A stretch of 64,000 nucleotides of DNA from the IMG/VR virus record IMGVR_UViG_3300046694_000136, positions 1 to 64,000 of that record; one strand, given 5' to 3'. Below, in pieces: positions 7,049 through 16,197 of this stretch. Position 1 is the first letter of the stretch; the number at the start of each line of letters is the position of its first letter. Both the position numbers and the translations under genes were made by a program. The notes below the pieces were generated by a model. The model did no database searches. It saw nothing but the letters and a program-made list of their open reading frames with translations, and was not told the origin of the DNA. Source of the stretch: a virus.

Positions 7049-8035
7049 TTAGATGATCACGACACAAGCGTTACCGATCATTCGAGCAATGTCCATCATC
7101 CACTTGATGACGTCTTTGCACTGGTTAACGATGGTAGTGATCCCCACCAACGACTCTTTGAGAGCAGTAGTTGACTTACCGAGCTCTTCCTTACCTTTAC
7201 CGCTTTCGATTTCAGAGATCATCTCTTTGTAACGAGTCTCTTGGTTCTCGATAGTGGTCAGGTTGTTGATCATGGCTTCCTTGCAGCGATACGCTTTCTT
7301 GATGTAAGCGTCAGCGCTCTGGAGGTCGGTGATCTTCCCTGCTACTTCCGGAAGACCGATCAGGCCATTGAGTACGATCTGGATCTCGTCGGAGAGTTCG
7401 TACTTGTTGCCGCTGGCCTTCTCTTTGTCACGGAGCTCTTCAAGCGTCTTGATGCTCGCTTTGAACTTACCGTCAAAAGCAGTCAGGATCAGGTCGTTGA
7501 GACGCCACGCTTGAAACACTTCGCCTGGCATGGTGTCAGCCACCTGAGCTTTGTGCTTAGGATCATCGCTGTCCTGAGCCGCGTTGACCTTCTCCTTGAG
7601 CTTGGTCTTCTCAGGACCGTCCTTCAATTTGTTGATGGCGGCATCGGCCTTCTTGAGGGCTGCGTCAGCGTTCTCTGGAGTAACGTTAGCCTTCTCCATG
7701 GCCTCCAGATCCTTCTCCACCTTCTTGAGGGCCTCGTCTACTTTCTTCTCCAGCTCTTTCTTTTCGCTCTTGAAGAAGAAGTCCCAGATAGCGCGGAACA
7801 TTTTCTTGATGTACTCGAGAGCAGCCTTAGCCCCGTCACCGACTTTGGAGAGGATCCCTTCAGTACCGCCTACCTCGTGATGACGAATGATGCCGTTGGA
7901 GAACAGAACGCCTTCCAGGTAGTGCTGGGCTTTGGTGAACCCCTCATTACCCGATACAGTGTCGATAAAGCCATTCATGACCTCTTCAACGTGAGCTGGT
8001 TCTGGTACGGATTCCAATTCTTCTACGTATTCCAT
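7049..8035 (-). CDS. Coiled-coil protein, possible internal virion protein (328 aa)
   Basis: Leftward ATG at 8033-8035, directly downstream of the helicase gene (9-base gap), so co-transcribed. Residues about 90-165 are a very Lys/Glu/Ala-rich coiled coil, preceded by a short hydrophobic aromatic patch (MFRAIWDFFF). A second helical region ends in a hydrophobic C-terminus (MMDIARMIGNACVVII). The composition resembles internal head (inner body) proteins of phiKZ-like phages, which fits a structural role, but I see no signature motif. Function uncertain. Confidence 0.72.
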   Translation of the reverse strand: MEYVEELESVPEPAHVEEVMNGFIDTVSGNEGFTKAQHYLEGVLFSNGIIRHHEVGGTEGILSKVGDGAKAALEYIKKMFRAIWDFFFKSEKKELEKKVDEALKKVEKDLEAMEKANVTPENADAALKKADAAINKLKDGPEKTKLKEKVNAAQDSDDPKHKAQVADTMPGEVFQAWRLNDLILTAFDGKFKASIKTLEELRDKEKASGNKYELSDEIQIVLNGLIGLPEVAGKITDLQSADAYIKKAYRCKEAMINNLTTIENQETRYKEMISEIESGKGKEELGKSTTALKESLVGITTIVNQCKDVIKWMMDIARMIGNACVVII

Positions 8036-8044
8036 GATGCTTCC

Positions 8045-10873
8045 TTAACTGAAGATAGAAAAGACCCCAATAGGGGAACGTGGTTTGAGCGGAAAGGTGT
8101 ATTCTTCGTCCTGACTGATTTGATACATTTCAGTCCCGGCTACGTCACCGAAGATGTTGTGATCGTTCTCCTTGGTGAGGAGTGCATCCACTTGCTCTCT
8201 CGACCATTCCATGATGTTGATGCTTCGAGTGGTGATGTTGAGTTTATCTCCGGTATCCAAGTTCAGCAGTTTGAAGAAGCACGGCGAGTCTTGGCCGACC
8301 CGTACTGTACGAGCAACAATCTGTTTCATCTCATGTTCACGGAACGGAGAGTCAAGCAGAATGGTCAAGTTAGCCATGACCAACGGGTACCCTTCTTTGA
8401 GCGACTGAATCACTGCAACCAAAGGGTTAACACGAGGGTTATCCCGGAAGCGATCGATGTTAGCGTCTCGCTCTTTGGAGTTCTCTCCGTATACCGTGAT
8501 TGGGTCAAAGCCTTCCTTGATTAAGTACTCGTTACACATTGCCATCGATTCAACGTATGAAGTGAAGATCAATGTCTTCTTCTCCACACTATTGATCATC
8601 TCGGGAATACCGGCGTGAGCAATGAGATCTTTGATGGCGTTGATACGAGCACGACCCAAGACGTTACCGAGCGCTTCACCACGGAGTTTAAGGCCGAGGT
8701 ACTTCACAGCAGACTTCACGTTACGGAACTCTTTCAAAGCGTTGCCTTTCAGATCCGCTTCAATACGTTCTTCAACTTGCTTACAGAACATGCTGTCAGC
8801 AGAGTCAGTGAAGGTGCTATACCCAACAGTCCTGAACCGGTGCACGATCTCCTTATAACGCAAGAGATCTCCCATAGCGCGAGGGTCTTTACGGTTGGCT
8901 TGTTCGTACGACAGAATCACTTCGTTGTAGAACGCTAAGAACTCCGGCATGTGTCTGGTGTAGAAATCAATCCGCTCGCTGATATAGATCTGCATCTGCA
9001 AACGAATAGCGTCCAGCGTGTACTGATCGCCGTTAGGGATCTTCACGTTAACCAGTTCAACCGGCGGAGCGTCAGGTATTCCTACCAAGTCGCCAATGGT
9101 GAACTTACTTCGGCCAATACGCATAGCCAGCAGATCAGTCATTGCAGGACGGTTCTTACCGTACGACGCCAAGAAGGTATCACGAACTTTCCCTTTGAAG
9201 AAGCGGTCGATCAGACAGAGGACTGGATAGATCTCACTACCCATCGCTTTCAGCGGGGTGCCCGACATTGGCAAGTAGTGCCCGAAGCACTTGGTATCAG
9301 CCCAATCAATCAATCTCCTTGTTCGGGCAGCCTTCATCTCGTTGAAGTTGTGACACTCGTCGATGATGAGTTTACACTCTCCCTTATGCTTCTTGTTGAG
9401 CTCTATCAGGAACTTCTGAAGCTGAGCACCTGCACCGGACATCATGTAGTCATAATGCACGATGTAGTAGTCGTAACCTTCCGTAGGGAGAGTCCCTAGA
9501 AGACTCGTCCAGACCTTTGGAGCCTCTTTGTAGTGCAGAGGTAGTTCCGTTACCCAAACCTTGTTAACGATGTTCATAGGGCACAGGACGACCGTAGGTG
9601 CGTCGTTAAGCAGATGACTCCATGCAATCGACGTAAAGGTGTTGTGAGTAACGACGTAATCATCTACAACGTACAGACTGTCCTCACTGTCGATTGAGAT
9701 ACACAGGGTCTCTTCTGACTCACGTTGTTCATAGCTCACGATATCCAATCGCAGAGCTTTATTGTCAGGACCGTCCATATCCACGAAGTACTGCGCAAGC
9801 ACGTCTGAATCACGATGCTTGAAGCTAACCTCGTAACGGTTCCCGGTCTTAACCGGAGGATGGGCAATACCACCTGTGCTCCACATCAGTCGTCTGAAGT
9901 TCTCTGCGGCCACAGCGCAACCTGTGTAGAAATAGAGTCCCTCGTCATCAACCTTGAGCGATCCTTGCCAGATCATTTCCTTGATCAGGTCGAAACGGTT
10001 CTGGTATGAAAGTTCTAATACTGACTCATCAATACTTTGTCCACTCGTAAAGAGATCCTGTGCCAGTTGGACTATGTTTGAATATACAGAGCGGTGCGTA
10101 GCGCCATCAATCTTTGTAACCAGAGGGATGGAGTACTTGAAGTCGTCGAAGTGGTTGATGATGTCCTGAGTCGTAGTAACCTGAGGTCCCACAGCGTGAT
10201 CATCATGAGTCTCAACAACTTCCCACTGGTGATCTGGGTGAGAGTCAGCAGTCCGCCCATCGGCAAAGGTGAAGCGATAGACAGCAGTAACACCTTGCGG
10301 GTAGATTCCTACTATCGTTGCTATTCTACCGTTAGGAGTGATGACTTTCCCACCTTCCTTCAAATCCCCTAAACGGGTCCAGCCACCCGGTGTCTTCACT
10401 CGGGTACTAAGCGGCATGGCTTTACCGCTACCGGCCTTGGCATCCAACAGCAACCCATCCAAATGGTAACTGTAGGTAATGACTGGATACTGTTCGAGGA
10501 ATTCCAGTTGTTTAGGGAATGGGGTGGTCTTGAACGCCTTCAACCGTTTCATGTCGAATGGCTTGCCGGACATATTAATAGTGTCCTTAACCCAAGTGTT
10601 CAGCTCGATCTGTTCCTTGAGTTCGTTAAGCTTACGACGATTACTCCGGAGGTTCTTGATTTTCAAGAGTGCTATCAAGATATTCCGCAATTCCAGCAAG
10701 TAAAACTTCTGTAGTTTTACCGTGTCCCAAGTTTCTCGCTTTACCTGATGCTTTGTAATCAGAGAAGTGTTGTAGAACTTCTCAATGTCTTTGGCCAAAT
10801 CATAGTAGGACACCCCCATGATTTGAACCATCTCCCCTAGATCTTTAATGCTGACAGAAAACAAATTAAACAT
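8045..10873 (-). CDS. SF2/SNF2-like helicase interrupted by an intein (942 aa precursor)
   Basis: Leftward ATG 10871-10873 with AAAGGG upstream. The mature extein (682 aa after splicing) has superfamily 2 motifs: Walker A AGSGK-T split by the intein (K151 | T412), Walker B DECH (D505-H508), motif III MSGTP, and a motif VI-like QIVARTVRVGQ (R855). The DECH box and ending resemble SNF2/RAD54-type DNA translocases. It probably acts in phage DNA replication, recombination or transcription remodelling. Residues 152-411 are the intein, described separately, so the ATPase site is broken until splicing. The N-terminal 115 residues are helical and specific to the phage. Divergent from the gene at 10900, with only 26 bases between. 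Confidence 0.9.
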   Translation of the reverse strand: MFNLFSVSIKDLGEMVQIMGVSYYDLAKDIEKFYNTSLITKHQVKRETWDTVKLQKFYLLELRNILIALLKIKNLRSNRRKLNELKEQIELNTWVKDTINMSGKPFDMKRLKAFKTTPFPKQLEFLEQYPVITYSYHLDGLLLDAKAGSGKAMPLSTRVKTPGGWTRLGDLKEGGKVITPNGRIATIVGIYPQGVTAVYRFTFADGRTADSHPDHQWEVVETHDDHAVGPQVTTTQDIINHFDDFKYSIPLVTKIDGATHRSVYSNIVQLAQDLFTSGQSIDESVLELSYQNRFDLIKEMIWQGSLKVDDEGLYFYTGCAVAAENFRRLMWSTGGIAHPPVKTGNRYEVSFKHRDSDVLAQYFVDMDGPDNKALRLDIVSYEQRESEETLCISIDSEDSLYVVDDYVVTHNTFTSIAWSHLLNDAPTVVLCPMNIVNKVWVTELPLHYKEAPKVWTSLLGTLPTEGYDYYIVHYDYMMSGAGAQLQKFLIELNKKHKGECKLIIDECHNFNEMKAARTRRLIDWADTKCFGHYLPMSGTPLKAMGSEIYPVLCLIDRFFKGKVRDTFLASYGKNRPAMTDLLAMRIGRSKFTIGDLVGIPDAPPVELVNVKIPNGDQYTLDAIRLQMQIYISERIDFYTRHMPEFLAFYNEVILSYEQANRKDPRAMGDLLRYKEIVHRFRTVGYSTFTDSADSMFCKQVEERIEADLKGNALKEFRNVKSAVKYLGLKLRGEALGNVLGRARINAIKDLIAHAGIPEMINSVEKKTLIFTSYVESMAMCNEYLIKEGFDPITVYGENSKERDANIDRFRDNPRVNPLVAVIQSLKEGYPLVMANLTILLDSPFREHEMKQIVARTVRVGQDSPCFFKLLNLDTGDKLNITTRSINIMEWSREQVDALLTKENDHNIFGDVAGTEMYQISQDEEYTFPLKPRSPIGVFSIFS
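9641..10420 (-). mobile_element. Class 3-type intein in the helicase Walker A motif (260 aa)
   Basis: Precursor residues A152-N411 separate GSGK from T. Visible intein features: N-terminal block AMPLSTRVKTPGGWTRLGDL, then VYPQG-like GIYPQG, block B with H64 and W66 (intein numbering, SHPDHQW), block F with C240 (TLCISIDS), and the end VVTHN with T258, H259, N260 followed by Thr. Ala at position 1 cannot start the usual N-S shift. W66, C240 and T258 match the WCT set of class 3 inteins, where the block F Cys acts first. Precursor residues 290-337 look like a decayed second half of a LAGLIDADG endonuclease, with no catalytic Asp. Confidence 0.9.
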
Positions 10874-10899
10874 AACAGAAATCCCTTTAAGGAATAAAG

Positions 10900-12054
10900 A
10901 TGGAACTGATTAACCGAGATACCGCTGCTCACCTGAACCTGATGTTGATCCACGATCTGATCTGGGAGAAAGAAGAAGACGTTAAAATGCCCCAGATCTA
11001 CGTGTACTACAGTTGGTCCGATAAGGAGAACTGTGAGGTCGCTTGGGTGCGTTATGAGCGAGAAGACGGTCGTTCCACAAGCTTCAAGTTGAACAAGAAG
11101 CTGACCAATACGCTGGTGAAGTCTCCTATCGTTTGTATGGATATTCGTATCCGCCAAGAGCTGCAAGCGATGGAGTTGGCAAAGCACGAATTCCCCAAAG
11201 GATGGCTGACCGCTAACACCCCTCACCCTTTCGACGACTGCCGTCAGGAAGACCTGTGGAGCCTCGATCGTAATGCGTACGAGATCAACGTAAAGGTCGG
11301 TAAAGTTGTTAAGGAGATCCTGACTACCAGCCACCGTCTGCTTTCATTGACCACTGACCGGGTCTACGATCTGTACATGTCGTTGAACGTGGACTCACTG
11401 GATCTGACTCGCTTCAAGCTGCGTTTCGATCGCATCTATCCGAAACTGCCGGATCTGACCAACGAGAACGATGAGCTGGCTCCGATCATCATCGGTATTG
11501 GCGAAGACTTCGGTCTGGAACCAAACGACAACACTACTTATAACCAAGTGGTGGCTGAGCTCAAGCGTCATGAGCAAAACATCAATTCGATGATCCAGAA
11601 GCACCTCAAGAAGTCTCGCTTGAAAGGCGAACCGCTGGAGATGCTCAAGAAAGAGATCACCTCGATCTTGATGGCGACCAGTCACTACACCGGTAAGGTC
11701 TTCGGTTACGACGGGGTTCATGGCGCAGAGTTGTTGAACAAAGTGGCTAACGAGACTCTGGACACTCTGCACAAGTATCGTGATGGCGGTAAGCGTGATC
11801 TGCGTATGGACATCAGCAGCTGGTTCGTCTGGGAATATCCAGTAGACGGTGGTCAACCTCTTCGTGCGCCGGAACCTGAGCTGGACTTCCGTACGTTGAT
11901 CGTTGAAGGCTATACCGATACCTTCGTCGACCTGCTGGCTCCGATCCTGATGGACTCCGGTCACACTGACGTAATCAGTCCTTACAAGTTCCACGTTAAG
12001 GCTGACCTGTCTGACGGTCGTGCGATTGGTTCCATGACTCGTGTAACGAAGTAA
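10900..12054 (+). CDS. Hypothetical protein (384 aa)
   Basis: ATG 10900 with TTAAGGAATAAAG immediately upstream; divergent from the helicase gene. It is a soluble, charged, mostly helical protein. Residues 1-120 look beta-containing (YVYYSWSDKENCEVAWVRY), 150-310 helical with EPLEMLKKEITSIL, and the C-terminus returns to mixed structure. No P-loop, metal or membrane motif recognised. Its place beside the helicase and RecA-like genes makes a DNA-metabolism or virion role possible. Function unknown. Confidence 0.8.
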   Translation: MELINRDTAAHLNLMLIHDLIWEKEEDVKMPQIYVYYSWSDKENCEVAWVRYEREDGRSTSFKLNKKLTNTLVKSPIVCMDIRIRQELQAMELAKHEFPKGWLTANTPHPFDDCRQEDLWSLDRNAYEINVKVGKVVKEILTTSHRLLSLTTDRVYDLYMSLNVDSLDLTRFKLRFDRIYPKLPDLTNENDELAPIIIGIGEDFGLEPNDNTTYNQVVAELKRHEQNINSMIQKHLKKSRLKGEPLEMLKKEITSILMATSHYTGKVFGYDGVHGAELLNKVANETLDTLHKYRDGGKRDLRMDISSWFVWEYPVDGGQPLRAPEPELDFRTLIVEGYTDTFVDLLAPILMDSGHTDVISPYKFHVKADLSDGRAIGSMTRVTK

Positions 12055-12065
12055 TAGCGTTAATA

Positions 12066-12097
12066 CTACCTCTGAGAGCCTAGGCTCTCAGAGGTAG
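12066..12097. terminator. Bidirectional hairpin terminator
   Basis: A perfect 15-bp palindrome, CTACCTCTGAGAGCC / GGCTCTCAGAGGTAG, with a TA loop, lies between the convergent genes ending at 12054 (+) and 12112 (-). There is no T tract, as at the other convergent junctions of this genome. Confidence 0.85.
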
Positions 12098-12111
12098 GTC
12101 TATGCATGCAA

Positions 12112-12747
12112 TTAAGGTACTGCGCCCAATCGGAGTTCCAAATCTTTAACGTAAGCCTGTAGATCCGCAACCTGCTTTTCCAACGCCACGTTCTTAGCCA
12201 AGTCACTGGTGTTATCAGTGATACGGTTCTTACGGGCAGTCTCCATGGTTTCATGTTCAAACTGAGAGACGTAACCGATAACCGGAACAGTACCCAGCTT
12301 CACTGTACTGGTGATACCGTAGTGCATCTTGATCCAGTCTTGGAAGTGAGTCATCGCCTCATCCAAAGCAGGTTTCATATCACTGGACAGCGCACCCAGA
12401 TCAGCTACCAACACCATGCGCTCATAGAGGAACCCATCAACTAGTGGGAAGCTCTTCAGATAGGTGCTAGGTACATATATAGGTACACCTTTCCGAGGAA
12501 TGAGACTGATGATCACCCCACCAGCATTCACGATCTGATCGATCATGGTCAGGTAGGTAGCTTGATCTACTGCCACCGGCGCAAAGACTTGCTGGAAGAT
12601 GTTTACACCCAACCCCTGCATCTCACCCACTGTCCGCATTGCTTCGACAGTATAGGAGGCCATGGGATTGATCACTCGATCAAACGGCGCTAGTGCTTCG
12701 AACCGTCCCGTTACCTTGAGGGAGGGGATGATGGTATTCTCAGCCAT
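12112..12747 (-). CDS. Hypothetical protein with C-terminal coiled coil (211 aa)
   Basis: Leftward ATG 12745-12747, 4 bases after the stop of the 447-aa gene, so the two form an operon. It has a mixed alpha/beta body with IISLIPRKGVPIYVPSTYL and a C-terminal heptad-like segment (ALEKQVADLQAYVKDLELRL) likely to oligomerise. Position and composition suit a virion or head-associated protein of phiKZ-like phages. No signature motif seen. Confidence 0.76.
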   Translation of the reverse strand: MAENTIIPSLKVTGRFEALAPFDRVINPMASYTVEAMRTVGEMQGLGVNIFQQVFAPVAVDQATYLTMIDQIVNAGGVIISLIPRKGVPIYVPSTYLKSFPLVDGFLYERMVLVADLGALSSDMKPALDEAMTHFQDWIKMHYGITSTVKLGTVPVIGYVSQFEHETMETARKNRITDNTSDLAKNVALEKQVADLQAYVKDLELRLGAVP

Positions 12748-12751
12748 AGGG

Positions 12752-14095
12752 TTACTCCGCTACGATTCCGTCTTGAATCAATTGGTATTTGGTGAAGGCC
12801 ACGTACTTGACCCGGTTGATACGTTTGGTTACACACAGTTTACCCAAACGCTCGACACGTTGAACACCCGGCGGGAGCAGCGAGATAGGAGTTACGATCT
12901 CAGCAGCAGCCATCAGTTCGTCCATGCCGTATGCAAAGTCCATGGACTCCTGAGACATGGTTCCGAACTCAGGTTCTTTGGACGCGATCAACTGGTAATC
13001 TTTGACGATAGCGTAGATCTTCTTCATCCCGTCCCGGTTGTTAACCTTAGCAACAAACAATGCTTGCAAAGATTTGTACATCAGCGGAACGGTCTGGGCG
13101 GATTTTATGAGATGGTCCGCTGGCATAGTAGGACCAAGGTACGCAGTTGCAATGTCCATCATGGTTTCACGATCGACAATTGGCGAGTACGTACTGGATC
13201 CATTGGTACGGTTCACGACACCAATACGGCCAAACTCTGGGAGGACGTAGAACTCCAACGGGTTGAAGAGATCTGGGATCTTTTCTTCCCAACGAGAGAG
13301 AGGGTATTGACTATCCTTCAGAATCTCGTTACGGATCTGTTCAAACAACTGGTCTTCTGCGTCTTCACCATTACCCCAGTGCCAGATAACCCAAGTACCA
13401 ACGTTGAACTTGCCCAGGTTGATCAAATCCATGATCTGGAATTCGATAGGGTTACGCTCGGTACCCGGCCACTCATAACCATTCGTTGCAAGCGATTCCC
13501 GCTTAGCCACGACCACAGGCGTTTCCAAAGCCAACCGCGTTGCGATGTCCTGGTAGTTGGCATTCATCAACCAATCCATTTCCCCCAGAGGAAGCGGATG
13601 AATGACGGTAAACTTAACATTTGGGTATTGCAGACGAAAATAAGCGTCAGCCATCCACATGTAGAACGGTTGTTGTTCCGATCCAACAATATGGTACCCT
13701 TTAACAAAGCTCGGTAACCAGATGGCGTTGTTAGTTGCCATCTCACCAATATCTTCAATGACGATGTTGGTGGTGAACTGGGTCTTAAGGATTTGCAGAC
13801 AGTTGGGACGACTGGAAGTTACATTACCAGCCAACGCTTGCGCATAGAGCCAGTTGGCGATACCAATTTGTACCTCAGCAATTTCCTGAGGCATCTTGAT
13901 GTCTTCGCCGTCTTGTGTCGACAAGAAGTTGACAAGGGAAGCAGCACTTGCTACGTTAACAGCCAGAGAGAACTTCCCTGGGTCTTTAGCGTAACTTAGT
14001 GCTTTGCCGCTCAGCTCACCAATGGCTGAAACGGTATTTGCTGTGTTGTTGTACAGTTTGGTGATAGTAGCAAACGACAGATAGGACGTGCTCAT
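12752..14095 (-). CDS. Probable virion structural protein (447 aa)
   Basis: Leftward ATG 14093-14095 with TACTTCACGGTGAGAG upstream and only 38 bases to the divergent gene at 14134. It is a soluble protein with many aromatic residues, long loops and no catalytic motif. Segments such as YMWMADAYFRLQYPNVKFTV and GTWVIWHWGNGED look like structured beta/alpha core. It is paired with the 211-aa gene. The style resembles phiKZ-like structural proteins; assignment is by context only. Confidence 0.76.
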   Translation of the reverse strand: MSTSYLSFATITKLYNNTANTVSAIGELSGKALSYAKDPGKFSLAVNVASAASLVNFLSTQDGEDIKMPQEIAEVQIGIANWLYAQALAGNVTSSRPNCLQILKTQFTTNIVIEDIGEMATNNAIWLPSFVKGYHIVGSEQQPFYMWMADAYFRLQYPNVKFTVIHPLPLGEMDWLMNANYQDIATRLALETPVVVAKRESLATNGYEWPGTERNPIEFQIMDLINLGKFNVGTWVIWHWGNGEDAEDQLFEQIRNEILKDSQYPLSRWEEKIPDLFNPLEFYVLPEFGRIGVVNRTNGSSTYSPIVDRETMMDIATAYLGPTMPADHLIKSAQTVPLMYKSLQALFVAKVNNRDGMKKIYAIVKDYQLIASKEPEFGTMSQESMDFAYGMDELMAAAEIVTPISLLPPGVQRVERLGKLCVTKRINRVKYVAFTKYQLIQDGIVAE

Positions 14096-14133
14096 ATTAA
14101 AAAACTCTCACCGTGAAGTAAGGAAAAAGACCA

Positions 14134-14583
14134 ATGACGCTCGGTATAGCGAAGGAGATGGCCGACAGACTCATAGAATTCATAATAAAAATGTTTCAGG
14201 GAGAGTCTGTTGAAGATCAGTTAACGAAAGCAATTAAAGGCATTGGCCTAGTCTTGGCAGTGTCGTTATTTGTTAACTTTTCAATGTTCTTGGCTAACCT
14301 CAATCTGCGGATGGAACTGGACGCAACGCAGGGAAGCCTTGCTAAGGTTGGCGTGCTATTCGACGGAGGGGAAAGTTCTGCACTCAGTTCGTTCGTTCGG
14401 GTTAATAACCAGACGGGGAGTCAGATAGCACTTATACAAGAACAGAACAATTGGCTAGGGCGCTATGCAATTTCGTTGACGGTAGAGAACCTGTATCTCA
14501 AACGCTCTATTGTGGTTTTGGCAGCCACTAACCGTCGGATCATAACGAATAACAACATGCTTTTACAGATGTGTCAGCCTTAA
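14134..14583 (+). CDS. Single-pass membrane protein (149 aa)
   Basis: ATG 14134 with TAAGGAAAAAGACC upstream. It starts with an amphipathic helix (DRLIEFIIKMFQ), followed by one clear transmembrane segment at residues about 36-56 (IKGIGLVLAVSLFVNFSMFL) with Lys on its N side, so probably N-in. The C-terminal 90 residues would be periplasmic, polar, with LTVENLYLKRSIVVLAATNRR. No lipobox. It may act in the envelope during infection or lysis, but nothing more specific can be said. Confidence 0.76.
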   Translation: MTLGIAKEMADRLIEFIIKMFQGESVEDQLTKAIKGIGLVLAVSLFVNFSMFLANLNLRMELDATQGSLAKVGVLFDGGESSALSSFVRVNNQTGSQIALIQEQNNWLGRYAISLTVENLYLKRSIVVLAATNRRIITNNNMLLQMCQP

Positions 14584-14641
14584 CATTTATCTACTGGGAG
14601 GTGCATTGTAGGAATGCACCAACCTTAGAAGAGACCTTCAA

Positions 14642-16144
14642 ATGGAAGAGATTGTACCGACCATTAACTTGGTCATGTATTTCATGTTGGACTCGATCAA
14701 ACAGAAGTCCATCCACCATTTCTTCGGGGCTCACGGTTATACGTACGATGTAACCGAGACGGGGAAGAAAAAACTGGTTAAAGATGTCCCGACGTCTTCG
14801 GGGTATTACACCAACAACGTACAGAAAGCTAATACGGTGGTGGTGGTCAAGGATATCGTCTCTCTAGAGATCACTGACAAACGCACTAAAACAGAAGCGC
14901 TATTGCAAGGTTTCTTAACGACTCTGGATCTGTTCAAGACACGTCCAGAGATGAAGAACCTGTGTGTCATCACGGTTCAGAAAGAATTGGGAACGATCGG
15001 TCGTTATAAAGAAACCGATCTGAAGAACAAAGAAGACTTGAAGTTTGGCGGTGAGGTCGTTAGCAATAAAGAACGTGAGTTGCTGACTGATATCTTCCAC
15101 ACGTTGGAATGGTTCAAGGATACCGGCAGATCGGTTGTCTTTGACTTCACTGGTATGGCTGAAGGCGGTGCAGGTGTTCGTGAGTGTCAGAAACGTCTGG
15201 ACTTGGCTCAGGTTATTACAGTTTGGGACTTCGAGTCGAAGGATGAGTTGGTTATCGTCCCTCGTAAGGAGTACGAAGACCCTGAGGTGCACTTTAACAA
15301 GTTGGTCGATGCTACCCGTTGGTATTGCAGCAGCGGTGAAGGTAGCACGTTCTACGAGCTCCACGAAGGTTACCGCGTTTATGATTTCGGCAAGGTAGAA
15401 CCGGACAAGAACTACTACGGTAAGTTGACTCCGGACGTTACCTTCGCCAAGTTGTTCACCAAGAAGCCGTTGGAGCTGCTGGACAAGCTGTACGAGTTCT
15501 GTAACAAACGTATCGAGAACAAAGACGGTTATCTGCTGGCTGGTGATCTTAACAACATCGTCAGTAAAGACTTGGCTCGTTTGATCGATCAAGTTCCCGG
15601 CGTTCCTAACAAGAAAGGCAAAGTCTTCAGCCCGTTCACTAAGCAGAAGAGTAAACCTTTGTTGATGGAGCTGATCAGTCCAGTTCTGATGTCGTATCGT
15701 GTCAAAGATTATCTGGGTGCCCTGAACATCATCTTCGAAGCTTTCATGAAGAAGGATGAAGAAGGTAAGTCCGGTTACTCGACGTTCTACGACATTACCG
15801 ACATGATCTACGTTAAAGAAGTCAACGGTAAGGGTATTACCAAGCTCAAACTGAACCCTGACTTCAATCAGGATCGTAAGACACTGGTGGTGAAGATTCA
15901 TCATCCGTCGGCCAAGAAGCCTGTACCTATCAACCTGTCGGTTGGTTATGATCTTCCTGATCGTAACTCGTTTAACAGCGTGGAGGATCCCAACGTTAAA
16001 GTGTGGTGCGTTACTGACACCCGGAACGAGAAAGGCCTGCGTTACTCGACTGTTGTTGAGACGGAGGAATTCATCTACGTTCACACTTCAGCGGTGGCGA
16101 ACTTGCGAGTACTGACGTTGAACGAATTAGGTAAAGACGCGTAA
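14642..16144 (+). CDS. Hypothetical protein (500 aa)
   Basis: ATG 14642; the upstream AGAAGAGACC gives a modest Shine-Dalgarno. It is a soluble alpha/beta protein. Residues about 65-125 have a strand-helix-strand pattern (NTVVVVKDIVSLEI, EALLQGFLTTLDLF, NLCVITVQKELGTI) reminiscent of an RNase H fold, with Glu in the helix but without the expected Asp residues. A divergent, perhaps inactive, RNase H-like domain is therefore only a weak suggestion. It is followed by a terminator at 16157. Function unknown. Confidence 0.8.
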   Translation: MEEIVPTINLVMYFMLDSIKQKSIHHFFGAHGYTYDVTETGKKKLVKDVPTSSGYYTNNVQKANTVVVVKDIVSLEITDKRTKTEALLQGFLTTLDLFKTRPEMKNLCVITVQKELGTIGRYKETDLKNKEDLKFGGEVVSNKERELLTDIFHTLEWFKDTGRSVVFDFTGMAEGGAGVRECQKRLDLAQVITVWDFESKDELVIVPRKEYEDPEVHFNKLVDATRWYCSSGEGSTFYELHEGYRVYDFGKVEPDKNYYGKLTPDVTFAKLFTKKPLELLDKLYEFCNKRIENKDGYLLAGDLNNIVSKDLARLIDQVPGVPNKKGKVFSPFTKQKSKPLLMELISPVLMSYRVKDYLGALNIIFEAFMKKDEEGKSGYSTFYDITDMIYVKEVNGKGITKLKLNPDFNQDRKTLVVKIHHPSAKKPVPINLSVGYDLPDRNSFNSVEDPNVKVWCVTDTRNEKGLRYSTVVETEEFIYVHTSAVANLRVLTLNELGKDA

Positions 16145-16156
16145 ACACGCTATAGC

Positions 16157-16184
16157 CCCTACCGGCCCCACAAGGCCGGTAGGG
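16157..16184. terminator. Bidirectional hairpin terminator
   Basis: An 11-bp stem, CCCTACCGGCC / GGCCGGTAGGG, with loop CCACAA, lies between the convergent genes ending at 16144 (+) and 16198 (-). It is flanked by AGC and GCT, which could extend pairing. Confidence 0.85.
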
Positions 16185-16197
16185 TGCTTGATGCGCT

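Noticed and set aside
14840-15010. RNase H-like strand-helix-strand pattern in the 500-aa protein
   Set aside because: Only one acidic residue of the expected catalytic set can be placed; too weak for a functional name.
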